Shown here in pieces: positions 12,648-64,000 of a stretch of 64,000 nt of DNA. The notes beneath the pieces are model-generated. The model had not been told where the DNA came from. It saw nothing but the letters and a program-made list of their open reading frames with translations, and searched no databases. Location: the NCBI GenBank assembly GCA_021234535.1, contig CM037843.1, positions 33,419,200 to 33,483,199 on the forward strand, in the 5' to 3' direction. The first letter of the stretch is position 1. Every line of letters starts with the position of its first letter. Source of the DNA: Stichopus chloronotus. Taxonomy: Eukaryota; Echinodermata; Holothuroidea; Aspidochirotida; Stichopodidae. The position numbers and the translations under genes are program-made.

Positions 12648-14001
12648 GCTGTAGCACCGAATCCATCACCGTTTTTTGAAGCCAAAGAAGGGTCCTCTGT
12701 GATGGACTTGATAAATGTTTGCAAAGTGACATCACCACCTTAGTTAAAATACAAAATGTCAGACTTACTTTGGAACTATCAAATGGCAATGTTGTACACA
12801 TCCACCTTCAATCCTTAGAGCTGAGATAAGATGAAATGCATTCCATCGCTATCGCGGTGAGTGGTGTTTATGTGAACTGAAATGTCACACTGAAAGATGA
12901 AGGATTTTGTGACAGGACAGGACAGGGAGACCACTTAAATGAAAAGCTTGGATTATAAATGACACAGAATTGATAGAAACAGAAGGGGTTGGAATTTAGC
13001 CACAGACTTTTAAAGAGACAGAGACATCCAATATCCATGTTAAGGACATTGATTCTTAACCGTATCTAGTCAACGATCAGATTGTAACCATACATTAAGA
13101 TGACTTTATCAGATGCTGTTTCAAATTAAATGACAGTTTCTTTAATGGCAAACTGAAGACAGTTATGTTGAACAGGTAGGTCATTATTTAAATGAAAAGT
13201 AAACTAAAAATAAAATAAATGTTGCAGCAATTAAACTTGTGGTTAAATGCAAAGTTGACACAGACAGACTCAACATAAATTGCTGTATTTACTGCCACTG
13301 GCTTCATAAATTTATGATAAATTGTAGACTCATTGCAATAGAATAAAAGTCTTTGAAGAAACAAATAAGTACTGTAATAGTTCTCATGTTTCTTTTCATT
13401 TGTGGTGATTTTGTTCTTTGTATTAAAGACCTGTAATAGGACCACAATTAATAATTTATCAGGTATTGTACCATTTGTTGTTGTGCACATATTGTACTAT
13501 TCAGACTGTGCTGCAAGTTATACGAACATCTGTAACAATTGTGTACAATAAGGTTTGTCAGGAAATGTATTACAATCTTTAAAACATAGAATTTGCAAAA
13601 TGGGAAAGACCAAATTATTTCTTGGAACATTTGGATATTTTGCCATCAACACCTTTCCATTTTTGCTAAACTTTTGAGATCTCCACTTCTCCATCTACTT
13701 GAAGTGTCAAACAAGACACAAGTCTCATTTGTCCAATAGTATTAACAGATATTTTGGTGAATCCTTCCACCCTTAATTTTCAAATGTCATTGAAAAGACA
13801 ATTATTAAAATTTTCCAGAGGCCAATGACCTTTTCAACATATAGATACCCATTTGGATTTTTTTGTACTTTAGTAATATGTGAACATGCAGAATGGAATA
13901 CAGATACAACAATTAAGACCTCAACTGTAAATTTCGACAAATATCATTTCTCATTTCAATTCCATTTTAGTCTTTCATTAAATTGGAAATCCTTGCAAGA
14001 T

Positions 14002-14940
14002 TCAGCTCTTGGATACCATCTCGATTATAGACTTTCGAATGGGTCTGTTCATCCATGCGTAAATGAACGGGTTCACTGCTGTGTTCAGCAATGCAACGAC
14101 GCTTACAGAAAAGTTGACTGCCTTATGAGGATACTTCCGGTAGCTCCAAAAGTGAACCGCACTGTAAGGAATCCAGCAAATCAGAAATAGTCCCAACACC
14201 ATCAACATCATTTGAGTGACTGCTAGCTCTTCCTTGGAGATGACTTGTTTCTGTTTACCCATTTGAGACAATGGGTTGTCCTGCACCCTCTTTCTAGAGT
14301 TTCGAATCGCATTCAGTGTGAGTATAGAAAACGATGGCATGATGAAGATGCACAAGACCACACTGACGACGATAACTGCGAAGAGGCAGAACCACGATCT
14401 ATGGTCCCCTTCTTTCAGGTAGCATCCTCCGAGGCTGGATGAATATTCCATAGTTCCACAAACGAATAAAGTTAAGAAAATGCTGGCCCCCGACCACACC
14501 CATATAATCACAGCCATTGCGAACGTCCTTCTGATGCTGAAGAATCGGTTGTACAGTATGCGGGACTTGGTGATGAATATGTAACGGTTGATGCTGATGC
14601 ACTGCATGGACGTCATGGACGAACACATGCAGGTCATTAACAGAAGGAGCCATATTTCACACGATGACTGCCGCTCCTTTAAGAAGTTCGGCCAGAGATA
14701 GCGCAGCCCCAGCGAAGGTATGGAACAGACGGTCGTTAAGAAGTCTGCCAAAGCCAGATTAACCAAAAGGACGTTGGCAGACTGATGCAGTGTCCGCTTT
14801 CTGATAATTGAAAGCACAACCATGACATTTCCAATGGATGCAAAAATCACGATGATGAGGGTGGATCCAAACAGAAAGATGCCGAAAGGGGTCGATATGT
14901 CATCATCATCAGAATCATGCATCTCATTGCTGCGATTCAT
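14002..14940 (-). CDS. Intronless rhodopsin-type GPCR, NRY variant (tandem copy 2)
   Basis: A 312-residue seven-helix plasma-membrane receptor; ligand unknown. Landmarks: N38 in TM1, D66 in TM2 (NLALAD), C94 and C173 for the loop disulfide, NRY at 118-120 in place of DRY, P202 in TM5, SKEELAVT (235-242) leading into TM6, CWIP at 255-258, NPFIY at 290-294, then a short basic tail. The N-terminus is acidic (DSDDDD at 9-14) with one possible N-glycosylation site (N2). The ATG is the first after an in-frame TGA at 14965-14967 on this strand, so the start is firm. It lies 2.1 kb downstream of, and in the same direction as, the receptor at 17,038-17,952, with roughly half of aligned residues identical by eye, so the pair is a tandem duplication. 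NRY is typical of melatonin-receptor, moody and Tre1-type receptors; naming beyond that is not supported. Confidence 0.93.
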   Translation of the reverse strand: MNRSNEMHDSDDDDISTPFGIFLFGSTLIIVIFASIGNVMVVLSIIRKRTLHQSANVLLVNLALADFLTTVCSIPSLGLRYLWPNFLKERQSSCEIWLLLLMTCMCSSMTSMQCISINRYIFITKSRILYNRFFSIRRTFAMAVIIWVWSGASIFLTLFVCGTMEYSSSLGGCYLKEGDHRSWFCLFAVIVVSVVLCIFIMPSFSILTLNAIRNSRKRVQDNPLSQMGKQKQVISKEELAVTQMMLMVLGLFLICWIPYSAVHFWSYRKYPHKAVNFSVSVVALLNTAVNPFIYAWMNRPIRKSIIEMVSKS

Positions 14941-17037
14941 TTTTGATTTTACCTTTGTCGTTCTTCAGTTAGTTGTCAAAACTCACCAGTCTACCAAATG
15001 AAACCGCCGACAGTAAAAACAACAAAACGCTGACTGGTATGTATGGAAGATGTAAAATCTCATGTGATTATGCCGTAGCTCTACAGTGCAGCATTGCACA
15101 TTCTAGTTGACATAACCATTAGCATCCAATCTTGCATCCAAAACTGGCAGAGACATACAGTATTGCCAGCTTGTTCCTTTGAGGACGTACTGCATCAAAG
15201 AAAATGATGCACACCTTTCGTAGATTGTTTCAATGCCTTCGGAAAATTTCCAGACTTCAAATCTTTTTTCTTGGTGTATGTCTGTTTCATGTGACTCATT
15301 GCCTAAGTCAACCCAGACAAGATGTCCTGGCTGTCTGATACTTGAATGTCATGGCAGCTGGTTACAGTACTTCACAAACTTTAACATCCAGTTTCATCTG
15401 GACAGATGCCAAATTTCTCCAGTTTGCACAAAAGCAACAGTGAAGGGTACGATTGCAATGTTGAAAAAGGCAAAATCGAGCGTTCAAAGTAGTTTCTTGC
15501 ATGGGAAACAGTGGAGCTAGTCCTCCAAGTTGGGCAAACTATGTGCTGTAGTGCCGTCCGTACAGGTACTCACTGCAGTAGCTTCATTATACCATTATCA
15601 ACCCTCCTTGTGTCCTGCATCCAAGTGCAGGAATATTTTCCATTTTCCATGCACTTGAACAAGATCGGTCTGAAGGTCATAAAATAGCATAGAAATCCAA
15701 AACAACGATGGCAGCGAGAGGAACATTTTTAGGGTTTTGACATAGATCCGGCCGTCAGCAGCTATATGTACCACCTTCAAATGATGTTGCTACTTCTCAA
15801 GACTTGAGGAATTACTCATCATCTTCCTAAAAACATGATACATCATGATTATGTGCCGAATGTACTCCACCCCGGTGACATGACAAACTATCTGTCTCGT
15901 CCGGGCAGGTGCCGTGACTGTCTGTCGATCATCATGTCATAATTACCCGCTTCTCATGTTTGCATGATGTTTCTTTGTTTTTTTTGTGTACTGACTATTA
16001 GGTAATCATCGATCATATGTTGCAGCCACAGGCATGACATATTCCTCTCCATGAGGTTGTTGTTTGTTTTCATGAGTCCTATCACATGTCGCTAACAACG
16101 GTGCCAATGAAATACAGTACCTTGTGGTTTAGTGTGCACGCGAAAACGAAAATCTCAGTTTGATTGAAATGCGCACTCCAACATTCAATCAAACAGTACT
16201 TAATGGCGTTGTAAAACGGTCGCCTTTGGACAGACTCCGCTCTTTTCGAAGTATACCATGGCCGGTTTCAGAGATGATCAGATACTCTATGGAGCTGTCT
16301 CTGTTTGGTTTAGTTTCCTGACAGAAATGTTCCCAACGGGGAATAAAAAGTCTTGTTAACTTGGATTCATCCAAGTGATTTATCGCTCTGTAAAGAGAAT
16401 AAGGAAATTGCTCAAATACAGCAAAGTGGAAACCAAACAGTGTAAATGAAGCCAGCTCCCAAACCTTGCTTCTTTATTTATTCTCTCTTTAATAACTGCC
16501 TCAGTCTGCAGGTTGCCTGTTATCTGTCTTTAAGTTCCCTGCAATAAAAACATAAAGCTCACAACATTCATCGAAAAACTTTCATTGACACAACTGCTTT
16601 TTTATTCACTACTTTTTTTAATTTTTATCAAAAATTCAATTTTGTGTAAATATTTTGGCATTTTTTAAGGAAGAAACTATGGTGAACTGGGCTTTGTAAA
16701 GAAAAATCAATGTCAAATCAAAGTATTTTCCAATATTGTTACAGGTATAACTACTACTTACACCATCTATGTTGTAACTAACTAGACGGCCTGGCCTTGA
16801 AATTGTATTGATCCACAGTATTTGTATTCGGTTTTCTTTGATATACTGAATAATTGCACTGTAGTGCATTGTGCAATTAAACAGTCAATTGAGTCCATGG
16901 AATATTCTGTCCAAACAAAATACTGTTTGTGACCTACATTATCAAATGTCCAGAAATTGCAAGCAACCCTATCGAATTGTAGGTCAATTAACAATCATAG
17001 CGATGATCATAAATAGTGACTGAAACTCACCTCGATG
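14941..17037. other. Spacer between the two minus-strand GPCRs
   Basis: No coding sequence is recognised. It should hold the promoter of the receptor at 14,002-14,940 and the 3' UTR of the one at 17,038-17,952. The overlapping AATAAA pair on the minus strand (16473-16482) fits the latter. Confidence 0.45.
16473..16482 (-). terminator. Candidate poly(A) signals for the GPCR at 17,038
   Basis: Two overlapping AATAAA hexamers are read on the minus strand, about 560 bases after the stop codon of the upstream minus-strand receptor. Doubled hexamers make this a better candidate than a single one, but there is no transcript support. Confidence 0.35.
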
Positions 17038-17952
17038 TTACGATATCATTTCGTAGATAGACTTACGAATGGGCTTGTAAAACCATATGTAGACGAAGGG
17101 GTTGACGGCCGTGTTCAGCAGTGCAAATATGGCCACAGTGAAGTTAAGCCTTTTAGAGTGAAATTTCCTAAAGTTCACAAAATGGACCATCGAATATGGT
17201 ATCCAACAGATGACAAACAAGGCGAGAATCACCACCATCATTTTGGTGATCACTATCTCCTCTTTGGAGAGGGAACCTCCGGTGCCGCCGTTCGGTTGGC
17301 TCGCCACCCTGATCCTCGACTTACGAATGGTCATGAGGGTGAGGAAGAAAAATGTCGGCATGATGACGATGCAAGCGATCACACTGACCACTAAGATCAC
17401 GGAGAGGCACATCCATGAACGGAAGTGGCCCTCTTTGAGGTAGCATCCATCCATGGACGGCGAGTTCTCGACGCTCCCACAGGCAAACATCATGAGATAG
17501 ATTGAAGCACCTGACCAGATCCAAATTGACACTACTGCAAGGACGGTCTTCCTCTTGCTGAAGAAACGTTCGAAGACGAAACGAGGTTTGGTTATCATTA
17601 GGTATCTGTTGAGGCTGAGACACTGAAGAGTCGTGAGAGAGGAGCAAGTGCACATGATGTAAACGAACAACCAGACTTTACAAAATGCCTCTCTCTGTGG
17701 CAAAAAGTCAGGCCAAATGAGCCTCAGGCCAAACGAAGGGATTCCAGAGAGGGTCGTAAACAGATCAGACAGAGCCATATTCACAAGCAAAATGTTAGAG
17801 GAATGTTGCAGGGCCTCCTTCCGAAGTATCGACAAGATCACGATAGAGTTTCCGCTCAATGCAAGTACCACGATAATCATGGTTACGCTGAAGAGAAGTC
17901 CACCCTCTGGAAGTGGAGTGGATTCCAAAGTTATATTTTGAAGATCTTCCAT
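17038..17952 (-). CDS. Intronless rhodopsin-type GPCR, NRY variant (tandem copy 1)
   Basis: A 304-residue seven-helix receptor; ligand unknown. The open frame can be stretched four codons further to a TTG at 17962-17964, directly after an in-frame TAA (17965-17967), but the first ATG is at 17950-17952, so I start there. Landmarks: possible N-glycosylation at N6, N35 in TM1, D63 in TM2, C91 and C170 for the disulfide, NRY at 115-117 followed by LMITKPR, SKEEIVIT at 229-236, CWIP at 249-252, NPFVY at 284-288, and a very short tail ending EMIS. Its sequence is close to the receptor at 14,002-14,940 throughout, including GCYLKEG in loop 2 and KPIRKSI after TM7 (RPIRKSI there). It is the upstream member of the pair in the transcription direction. 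Confidence 0.93.
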   Translation of the reverse strand: MEDLQNITLESTPLPEGGLLFSVTMIIVVLALSGNSIVILSILRKEALQHSSNILLVNMALSDLFTTLSGIPSFGLRLIWPDFLPQREAFCKVWLFVYIMCTCSSLTTLQCLSLNRYLMITKPRFVFERFFSKRKTVLAVVSIWIWSGASIYLMMFACGSVENSPSMDGCYLKEGHFRSWMCLSVILVVSVIACIVIMPTFFFLTLMTIRKSRIRVASQPNGGTGGSLSKEEIVITKMMVVILALFVICWIPYSMVHFVNFRKFHSKRLNFTVAIFALLNTAVNPFVYIWFYKPIRKSIYEMIS

Positions 17953-19127
17953 TTGTCTTTGCAATTACAGTGTCACAATGTTACAATCAATGAGCTTAGT
18001 TCAAATATCTCTTGCCGTATTTCCTTTCAGTGAAAGTAGTTGTAAAGTAAGTACAAAGTGTATAGTAGAGTGTTTGTAACTTAGAAGCTACACACCCCAT
18101 CACTTATTATGATTTGGTTCTATGGAGCAGTGAATGAATATTTAGTGTATATGCTTCTTGCTATCAACAAGCAATGGAAAGAAGGTTCATTTGTATGAAA
18201 ACAAATCCAACGGAATGGTTTTCATCAGTTACAGTACCAGTTCCACTCAAGCAACTTTAAGTGCACTTAATGTAATGCAAATTTTACGAGCAGGTTGATG
18301 CACTCATTTAATTATTTGTGCATATATGTAAGTGCATCAGTGTATAATTACTTTTTAGCTTTCATCAACCGTGACATGTATATTTGTACAATCCACTATT
18401 GTCCTTGATTAGTGAAAAAAAATTGAGACAAAACCAATGTGTAGGGCATCTTGTATCACTTTTGTATTGCCATGGACAATTGACATTGAGAATAAGGATC
18501 TTTGCCCAATTGTAACATGTATGTAATATTCTGTTGTCTTCCAGCAAGGCTTCAGTTGGTCATTATTGATTTTTTTTTTTTTTATTTTCTTGGCATAGTT
18601 ACTATGGAAACTTATATCAGATATCAGTCCATTAAAACCATAAAATTGATGGATGTTCTTCAAAATGAGTCAATATAATCATGAAGTAATGGAAAGTTTC
18701 GGAAGAGAAACTTCCTCCTGCGAGATGGCTTTATGGAATTGAGTCACGTTCCCATAGTCCAGTAAAACTTTGCTTCTTCAATTCTAATATATTCTCTGAG
18801 GATTTTTGATGAATGAGAAATGAATCAGTGAAATCAATAATTCATTTCTTTGTGAAAATAAAGCAGATTGTGTAAGATTTTTTATATTAAAAATGTTAAA
18901 TTTCAAAACAAGTTAAAAGCTTAAAGCCACTGAACGACATGCTGCAGATTTTTAATAGAATGATGTAGTATCTCATATGTTCCCCCACTCCCCCTGAACA
19001 TCATGGTTGATATTGCCAACCTACAGGTACTGCTAAATTGCTGTTCTTGTTTTTGTACTTTTCCTTGCAGCTGAGAAACCTTTAAATTCACTCATTGAAC
19101 AACATCATGTCTTTTATTTTCGTCTAG
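17953..19127. other. Region between GPCR start and first visible PEX6 exon
   Basis: This contains the presumed promoter of the minus-strand GPCR and the 3' part of a PEX6 intron, ending in a T-rich tract and the acceptor AG at 19126-19127. No other exon is recognised. Confidence 0.45.
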
Positions 19128-61159
<42,032 letters not shown>

Positions 61160-61644
61160 GTAAGTTGGTTTTGGCAGGCTTAACACTGTGCTCATTTGGA
61201 TTTATATGGCAAGATAATTCAGACCCCCGGGCCATTAGATGCTGTGATATGGAGGACACAGCTACGGTAGTATGGGCCTTATAGTTGAATTCACAATGTT
61301 ACTTCATATATCTAGTGCATCTGAAGAACAGCCCAGGCACTGTGTATGCTAAATTCTTCATTGGTCTATCGTGTGATTCATTGCTACAGTAACCTCATTT
61401 CAGCAGACCAGGACTGACTGCTATCCACACCCCAGTATTCTGAATTCCTATTCAGACAATTGCTATTTTTGATACATCATGTGAGGTCATTAGAGCATCT
61501 ATGTTTGCAGTAACTTGGTGTGAGAGAAATGGGTGCACAACAGTGAAGAAGTTTTGTTTTCTTTCACTGAGTCACTGATCTTTGAATGCTGAGTGCTCAA
61601 CACTGTGTTTGCCATTCAACTGCATACTTTATTCACACATTACT

Positions 61645-61702
61645 ACCAACCAACCAACCAACCAACCAACCAACCAACCAACCAACCAACCAACCAACCA
61701 AC
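61645..61702. repeat. AACC tetranucleotide microsatellite
   Basis: About fourteen near-perfect tandem copies of ACCA/CAAC (AACC unit). Confidence 0.95.
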
Positions 61703-61799
61703 TAGGGATCTACCAGCATAGCGTGTACATATAGCCCATAAAGCAACTGTTACCAAATATGGGTCATCATATATGTAATTGCTGTTCAAAGCTATAGAG

Positions 61800-62277
61800 C
61801 AGTGGTTCCCAACCATTTTAGCTTAACCCTCCCGTTTTACGGAATGTCATTGGTGAACGGCGCACAGTGTTAATAAATAACAGTCAAAACATGTATTGTC
61901 TGATTGTTATGACAATTGCTGTGCAGAGGATATACTGTTCCTTGTATTTTAATAGTATTACATCGTAACATATGTTAACTGGCATATAAGCAGGAATGTA
62001 TTAAACAGAGAAGATTTTACGATTGAATGAAATTTCAAAGCACCTTGGGTAATCATGTGTGTTACCAAGATGGTTCGCTGGGTTCTTGTGATTACCCTTC
62101 ACTTTGCATATGGAAAATTTAAATAGAACTGAAAAGTATTTGTAGTGAAAATAATTTGCTCATTTTAATCTCTTTTTTTTTTAAATGCTCCTTTTCCGCC
62201 CCTAGCATTTATCACTTGCTTGAGTCACTAAACCCCCCCCCCCCCGGATGGTACCCTGCCTGCATTGGGAATCACTG
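61800..62277. mobile_element. Non-autonomous hAT-type element with TIRs and TSDs
   Basis: It begins CAGTGGTTCCCAACC and ends with CATTGGGAATCACTG, whose reverse complement matches the left end at 12 of 15 positions. CAGTGGTTCCCAACC is a classic hAT-superfamily terminus. Flanking octamers CTATAGAG (61792-61799) and CTACAGAA (62278-62285) match at 6 of 8 positions, the size expected for a hAT target duplication. There is no transposase coding sequence. Confidence 0.75.
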
Positions 62278-63171
62278 CTACAGAAAGTCTCACTTTTTGG
62301 GTCTGATTATATAGCAGATTTTCTAGTAAGTCAATACTAAAATGCCCTGCAAGTCTAAATTCTCAAATACCGTAGAGATGTTCTAAAAGTGTGTTATGTA
62401 CTCTTACATCTCCTAAAGGAGCTCCTGATTTTAAAAATCGATCCAAATTGGCCTTAGCATAACATGAAAAACATCCTGTGTTTGAACCCACAATGTATGA
62501 GCTAGTCTATGTATTCATACAGAACAGGTTGAACATTAAACTGGGACAAGTTTTCACCTCTAGAGGTATACATATCTCCATATACATTTGTAGCTGTATT
62601 TTTTTTATCAAACAATCAGCAAATAATCAGAAATGGCCATATTCTTTCCAGAATACTTTGTTTCTTTATAATGTCAGTCACTGGAAAAGGCAAGGCATGA
62701 ATCACTCTGTGAATCACCACCTTGTGACTTACTTTCCACGTCAAGTACTCATCAATATTTTAGATAGGATCTCTTTCGCATCGGTAGCTGTAGTTTGGTT
62801 TTAAACTGTGGCTCAAGTAATGACTTCTTGTTGGCAGAGGAATGATGGACCAGATCCTGAAGAACCCAAGTGACACTTTTCAACTTACATTTCACCAAAA
62901 AAAATGTTTTAAATTTTGATGTCACTGTAAACGTTTCCTGTGAAAGTCAGTGTGCCGTCCATTCCAGCAAAAGACTACGAAATTGTGATTTCTTGGAAAA
63001 CGTGTCACTATTTGGTCTATTCATGTTTGCTCTTGAATAGGCTTTTGGTAGTCCACTGTAAAAAAGATTTGAAAGTATACTCCGGCCATTCAGTGCATTC
63101 ACATATGTTCAGATTTAAGTGATTCAAACATGCCATGAAATATGGCCCCTGTCAAAAATGTACACTCATAA

Positions 63172-63213
63172 ATTACATATACATATATATATATACATAT
63201 ATAGAGAGAGAGA
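63172..63213. repeat. AT and GA microsatellite, left boundary of the tRNA-like segment
   Basis: A compound simple repeat of ATACATAT-type units followed by a GA run ending at about 63213. A non-repetitive segment starts directly after it. Confidence 0.85.
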
Positions 63214-63378
63214 GATCCGTCGGCGGGGTGACAATTGTGTTCAGCTGGATTGCATCATCCGTGATCTCTGGTTGGGTTGCATCAAACGAGAACTAGTGCT
63301 GTTCCAAAAATTAGGTGCAGGCCCTGGACGTGAATTGCTAGTGCTTCATCAGATGTTTGAACAAAGGCTGAACCATCT

Positions 63379-63444
63379 GGCTTCATAGCTCAGTGGTTAG
63401 AGGGTCCGCACTAGCAAGTGGGAGGTCCCGAGTTCAAATCCCGG
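63379..63444 (+). repeat. tRNA-like segment (Ala-type loop), probably a tRNA pseudogene or SINE head
   Basis: TAGCTCAGTGG (A box, 63386-63396) and GTTCAAATC (B box, 63432-63440) are close to consensus, with a good T-arm (CCGAG..CCCGG). The anticodon loop could be read CTAGCAA, giving AGC (Ala), but its stem does not pair and the 3' acceptor strand is replaced by a microsatellite. It is therefore unlikely to be a working tRNA. Confidence 0.6.
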
Positions 63445-63760
63445 TATATCTATATATATACATATATATATATATAGATATATATAGAGATATATATAGA
63501 TATATATAGAGATATATAGAGATATATAGAGATATATAGAGAGATATATAGAGAGATATATAGGGATATATAGATAGATTGATATAGATAGATTGATATA
63601 GATAGATTGATATAGATAGATTGATATAGATAGATTGATATAGATAGATTGATATAGATAGATTGATATAGATAGATTGATATAGATAGATTGATAGATA
63701 GATAGATTGATATATGTATAGATATATATATAGATATATATAGATATATCTATATATCAA
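63445..63760. repeat. TATAGA-rich microsatellite with 14-base minisatellite core
   Basis: TATATAGAGA-type units pass into at least eight tandem copies of the 14-mer GATTGATATAGATA (about 63577-63692) and back to TATAGATA units. The open frame read across it on the minus strand is only repeated Ser-Ile-Tyr-Leu codons and is not a gene. Confidence 0.95.
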
Positions 63761-63768
63761 CAATATTG

Positions 63769-63824
63769 AGCCCTATACACTATTGAGTGACAGAGACAGA
63801 GCTAGTATAGGGCTAGCTCTGTCT
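63769..63824. repeat. Segment with two mutually exclusive hairpins
   Basis: AGACAGAGCTAG (63794-63805) pairs perfectly with CTAGCTCTGTCT (63813-63824) around a 7-base loop. Alternatively AGCCCTATAC (63769-63778) pairs perfectly with GTATAGGGCT (63805-63814), which overlaps the loop of the first hairpin. The whole unique segment (about 63757-63868) is an island between microsatellite blocks. Confidence 0.75.
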
Positions 63825-63868
63825 GTTAGGCATTGAGCACTTTACTGAGTTAGAGGTATATCAATTCC

Positions 63869-64000
63869 ATATCTATATGTCTATATATCTATATATCTGT
63901 ATATCTGTATATCTATATATATCTATATATATCTATCTATATCTATCTACATCTATCTATATCTATCTCTATCTATCTCTATCTATCTATATATATATAT
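63869..64000. repeat. ATCT/TATC-type microsatellite at the right edge
   Basis: Tandem TATATCTA and CTATCTAT units, the approximate reverse complement of the array at 63445-63760, run off the window end. Confidence 0.95.

Larger units (their letters stand above)
4612..14001. other. Long non-coding stretch between GPCR genes
   Basis: About 9.4 kb with no supported gene. It contains a possible 3' end signal for the first GPCR (5676), a palindromic repeat (8657-8698), a possible integrase relic on the minus strand (9589-9822), a 13-base C run (11271-11283) and a 9-bp inverted repeat (12628-12647). I searched by eye for the missing upstream PEX6 exons (first AAA domain) on the plus strand here and found none, but short exons could be missed. 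Confidence 0.4.
61160..64000. other. Right edge: intron sequence, transposon and microsatellites
   Basis: This is presumably the next PEX6 intron. It contains an AACC microsatellite, a 478-bp hAT-type element and a large TATAGA-rich microsatellite field enclosing a tRNA-like segment. I looked for the last PEX6 exon here and found none; an acceptor-like site at about 62839 leads to a stop after two codons in the required frame. Confidence 0.6.

Noticed and set aside
63379..63444. Functional tRNA-Ala (AGC)
   Set aside because: The anticodon stem does not pair and the 3' acceptor strand is replaced by simple repeat, so a pseudogene or SINE head is more likely.
63434..63763. 109-codon minus-strand open frame made of Ser-Ile-Tyr-Leu repeats
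   Set aside because: It is a direct read-through of the TATAGA microsatellite.

Overview
The window reads as nuclear DNA of an animal. It is AT-rich, with long GT-AG introns, intronless rhodopsin-type GPCR genes, tRNA-derived SINE-like elements, small inverted-repeat DNA transposons and microsatellites. A marine invertebrate deuterostome (echinoderm such as a sea cucumber or sea urchin, less likely hemichordate or amphioxus) is my best guess. It rests on the single-exon GPCR cluster and the repeat style, not on a decisive marker.

Layout. Positions 1-3,600 are non-coding with one SINE-like element. An intronless class A GPCR with a DRY motif lies on the plus strand at 3,598-4,611. Some 9 kb of mostly non-coding sequence follows, holding a palindromic element and a possible decayed retroelement integrase. 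Two closely related, head-to-tail, intronless class A GPCRs with NRY motifs lie on the minus strand at 14,002-14,940 and 17,038-17,952. All three receptors share a Ser-Lys-Glu-Glu motif at the start of helix 6 and look like members of one expanded family.

From 19,128 to 61,159 ten plus-strand exons encode the C-terminal part of PEX6, the peroxisomal AAA+ ATPase that works with PEX1 to extract the import receptor PEX5 from the peroxisome membrane. The exons cover the end of the degenerate first AAA domain and nearly all of the catalytic second one. All nine exon junctions keep the reading frame, all introns begin GT and end AG, and all catalytic motifs are intact. I did not find the N-terminal half (expected upstream, possibly beyond the GPCR cluster or outside the window) or the last C-terminal exon (expected to the right).

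The PEX6 introns (1.4 to 10.7 kb) hold most of the unusual structure: a 49-bp-stem hairpin, two copies of a TIR-bearing MITE-like element, a GATATCTC-containing repeat family carrying nuclear-receptor half-sites (one perfect DR1), a minus-strand SINE, and tandem duplications. The last 2.8 kb holds a 478-bp hAT-type element with near-matching 8-bp target duplications, an AACC microsatellite, and a TATAGA-rich microsatellite field that encloses a tRNA-like segment and a segment able to form two competing hairpins.

The receptors and PEX6 have no evident functional link; their adjacency is positional. Nothing in the window clearly amounts to an undescribed system. The strongest leads are the long intronic hairpin, the two-copy MITE family and the GPCR/PEX6 arrangement.
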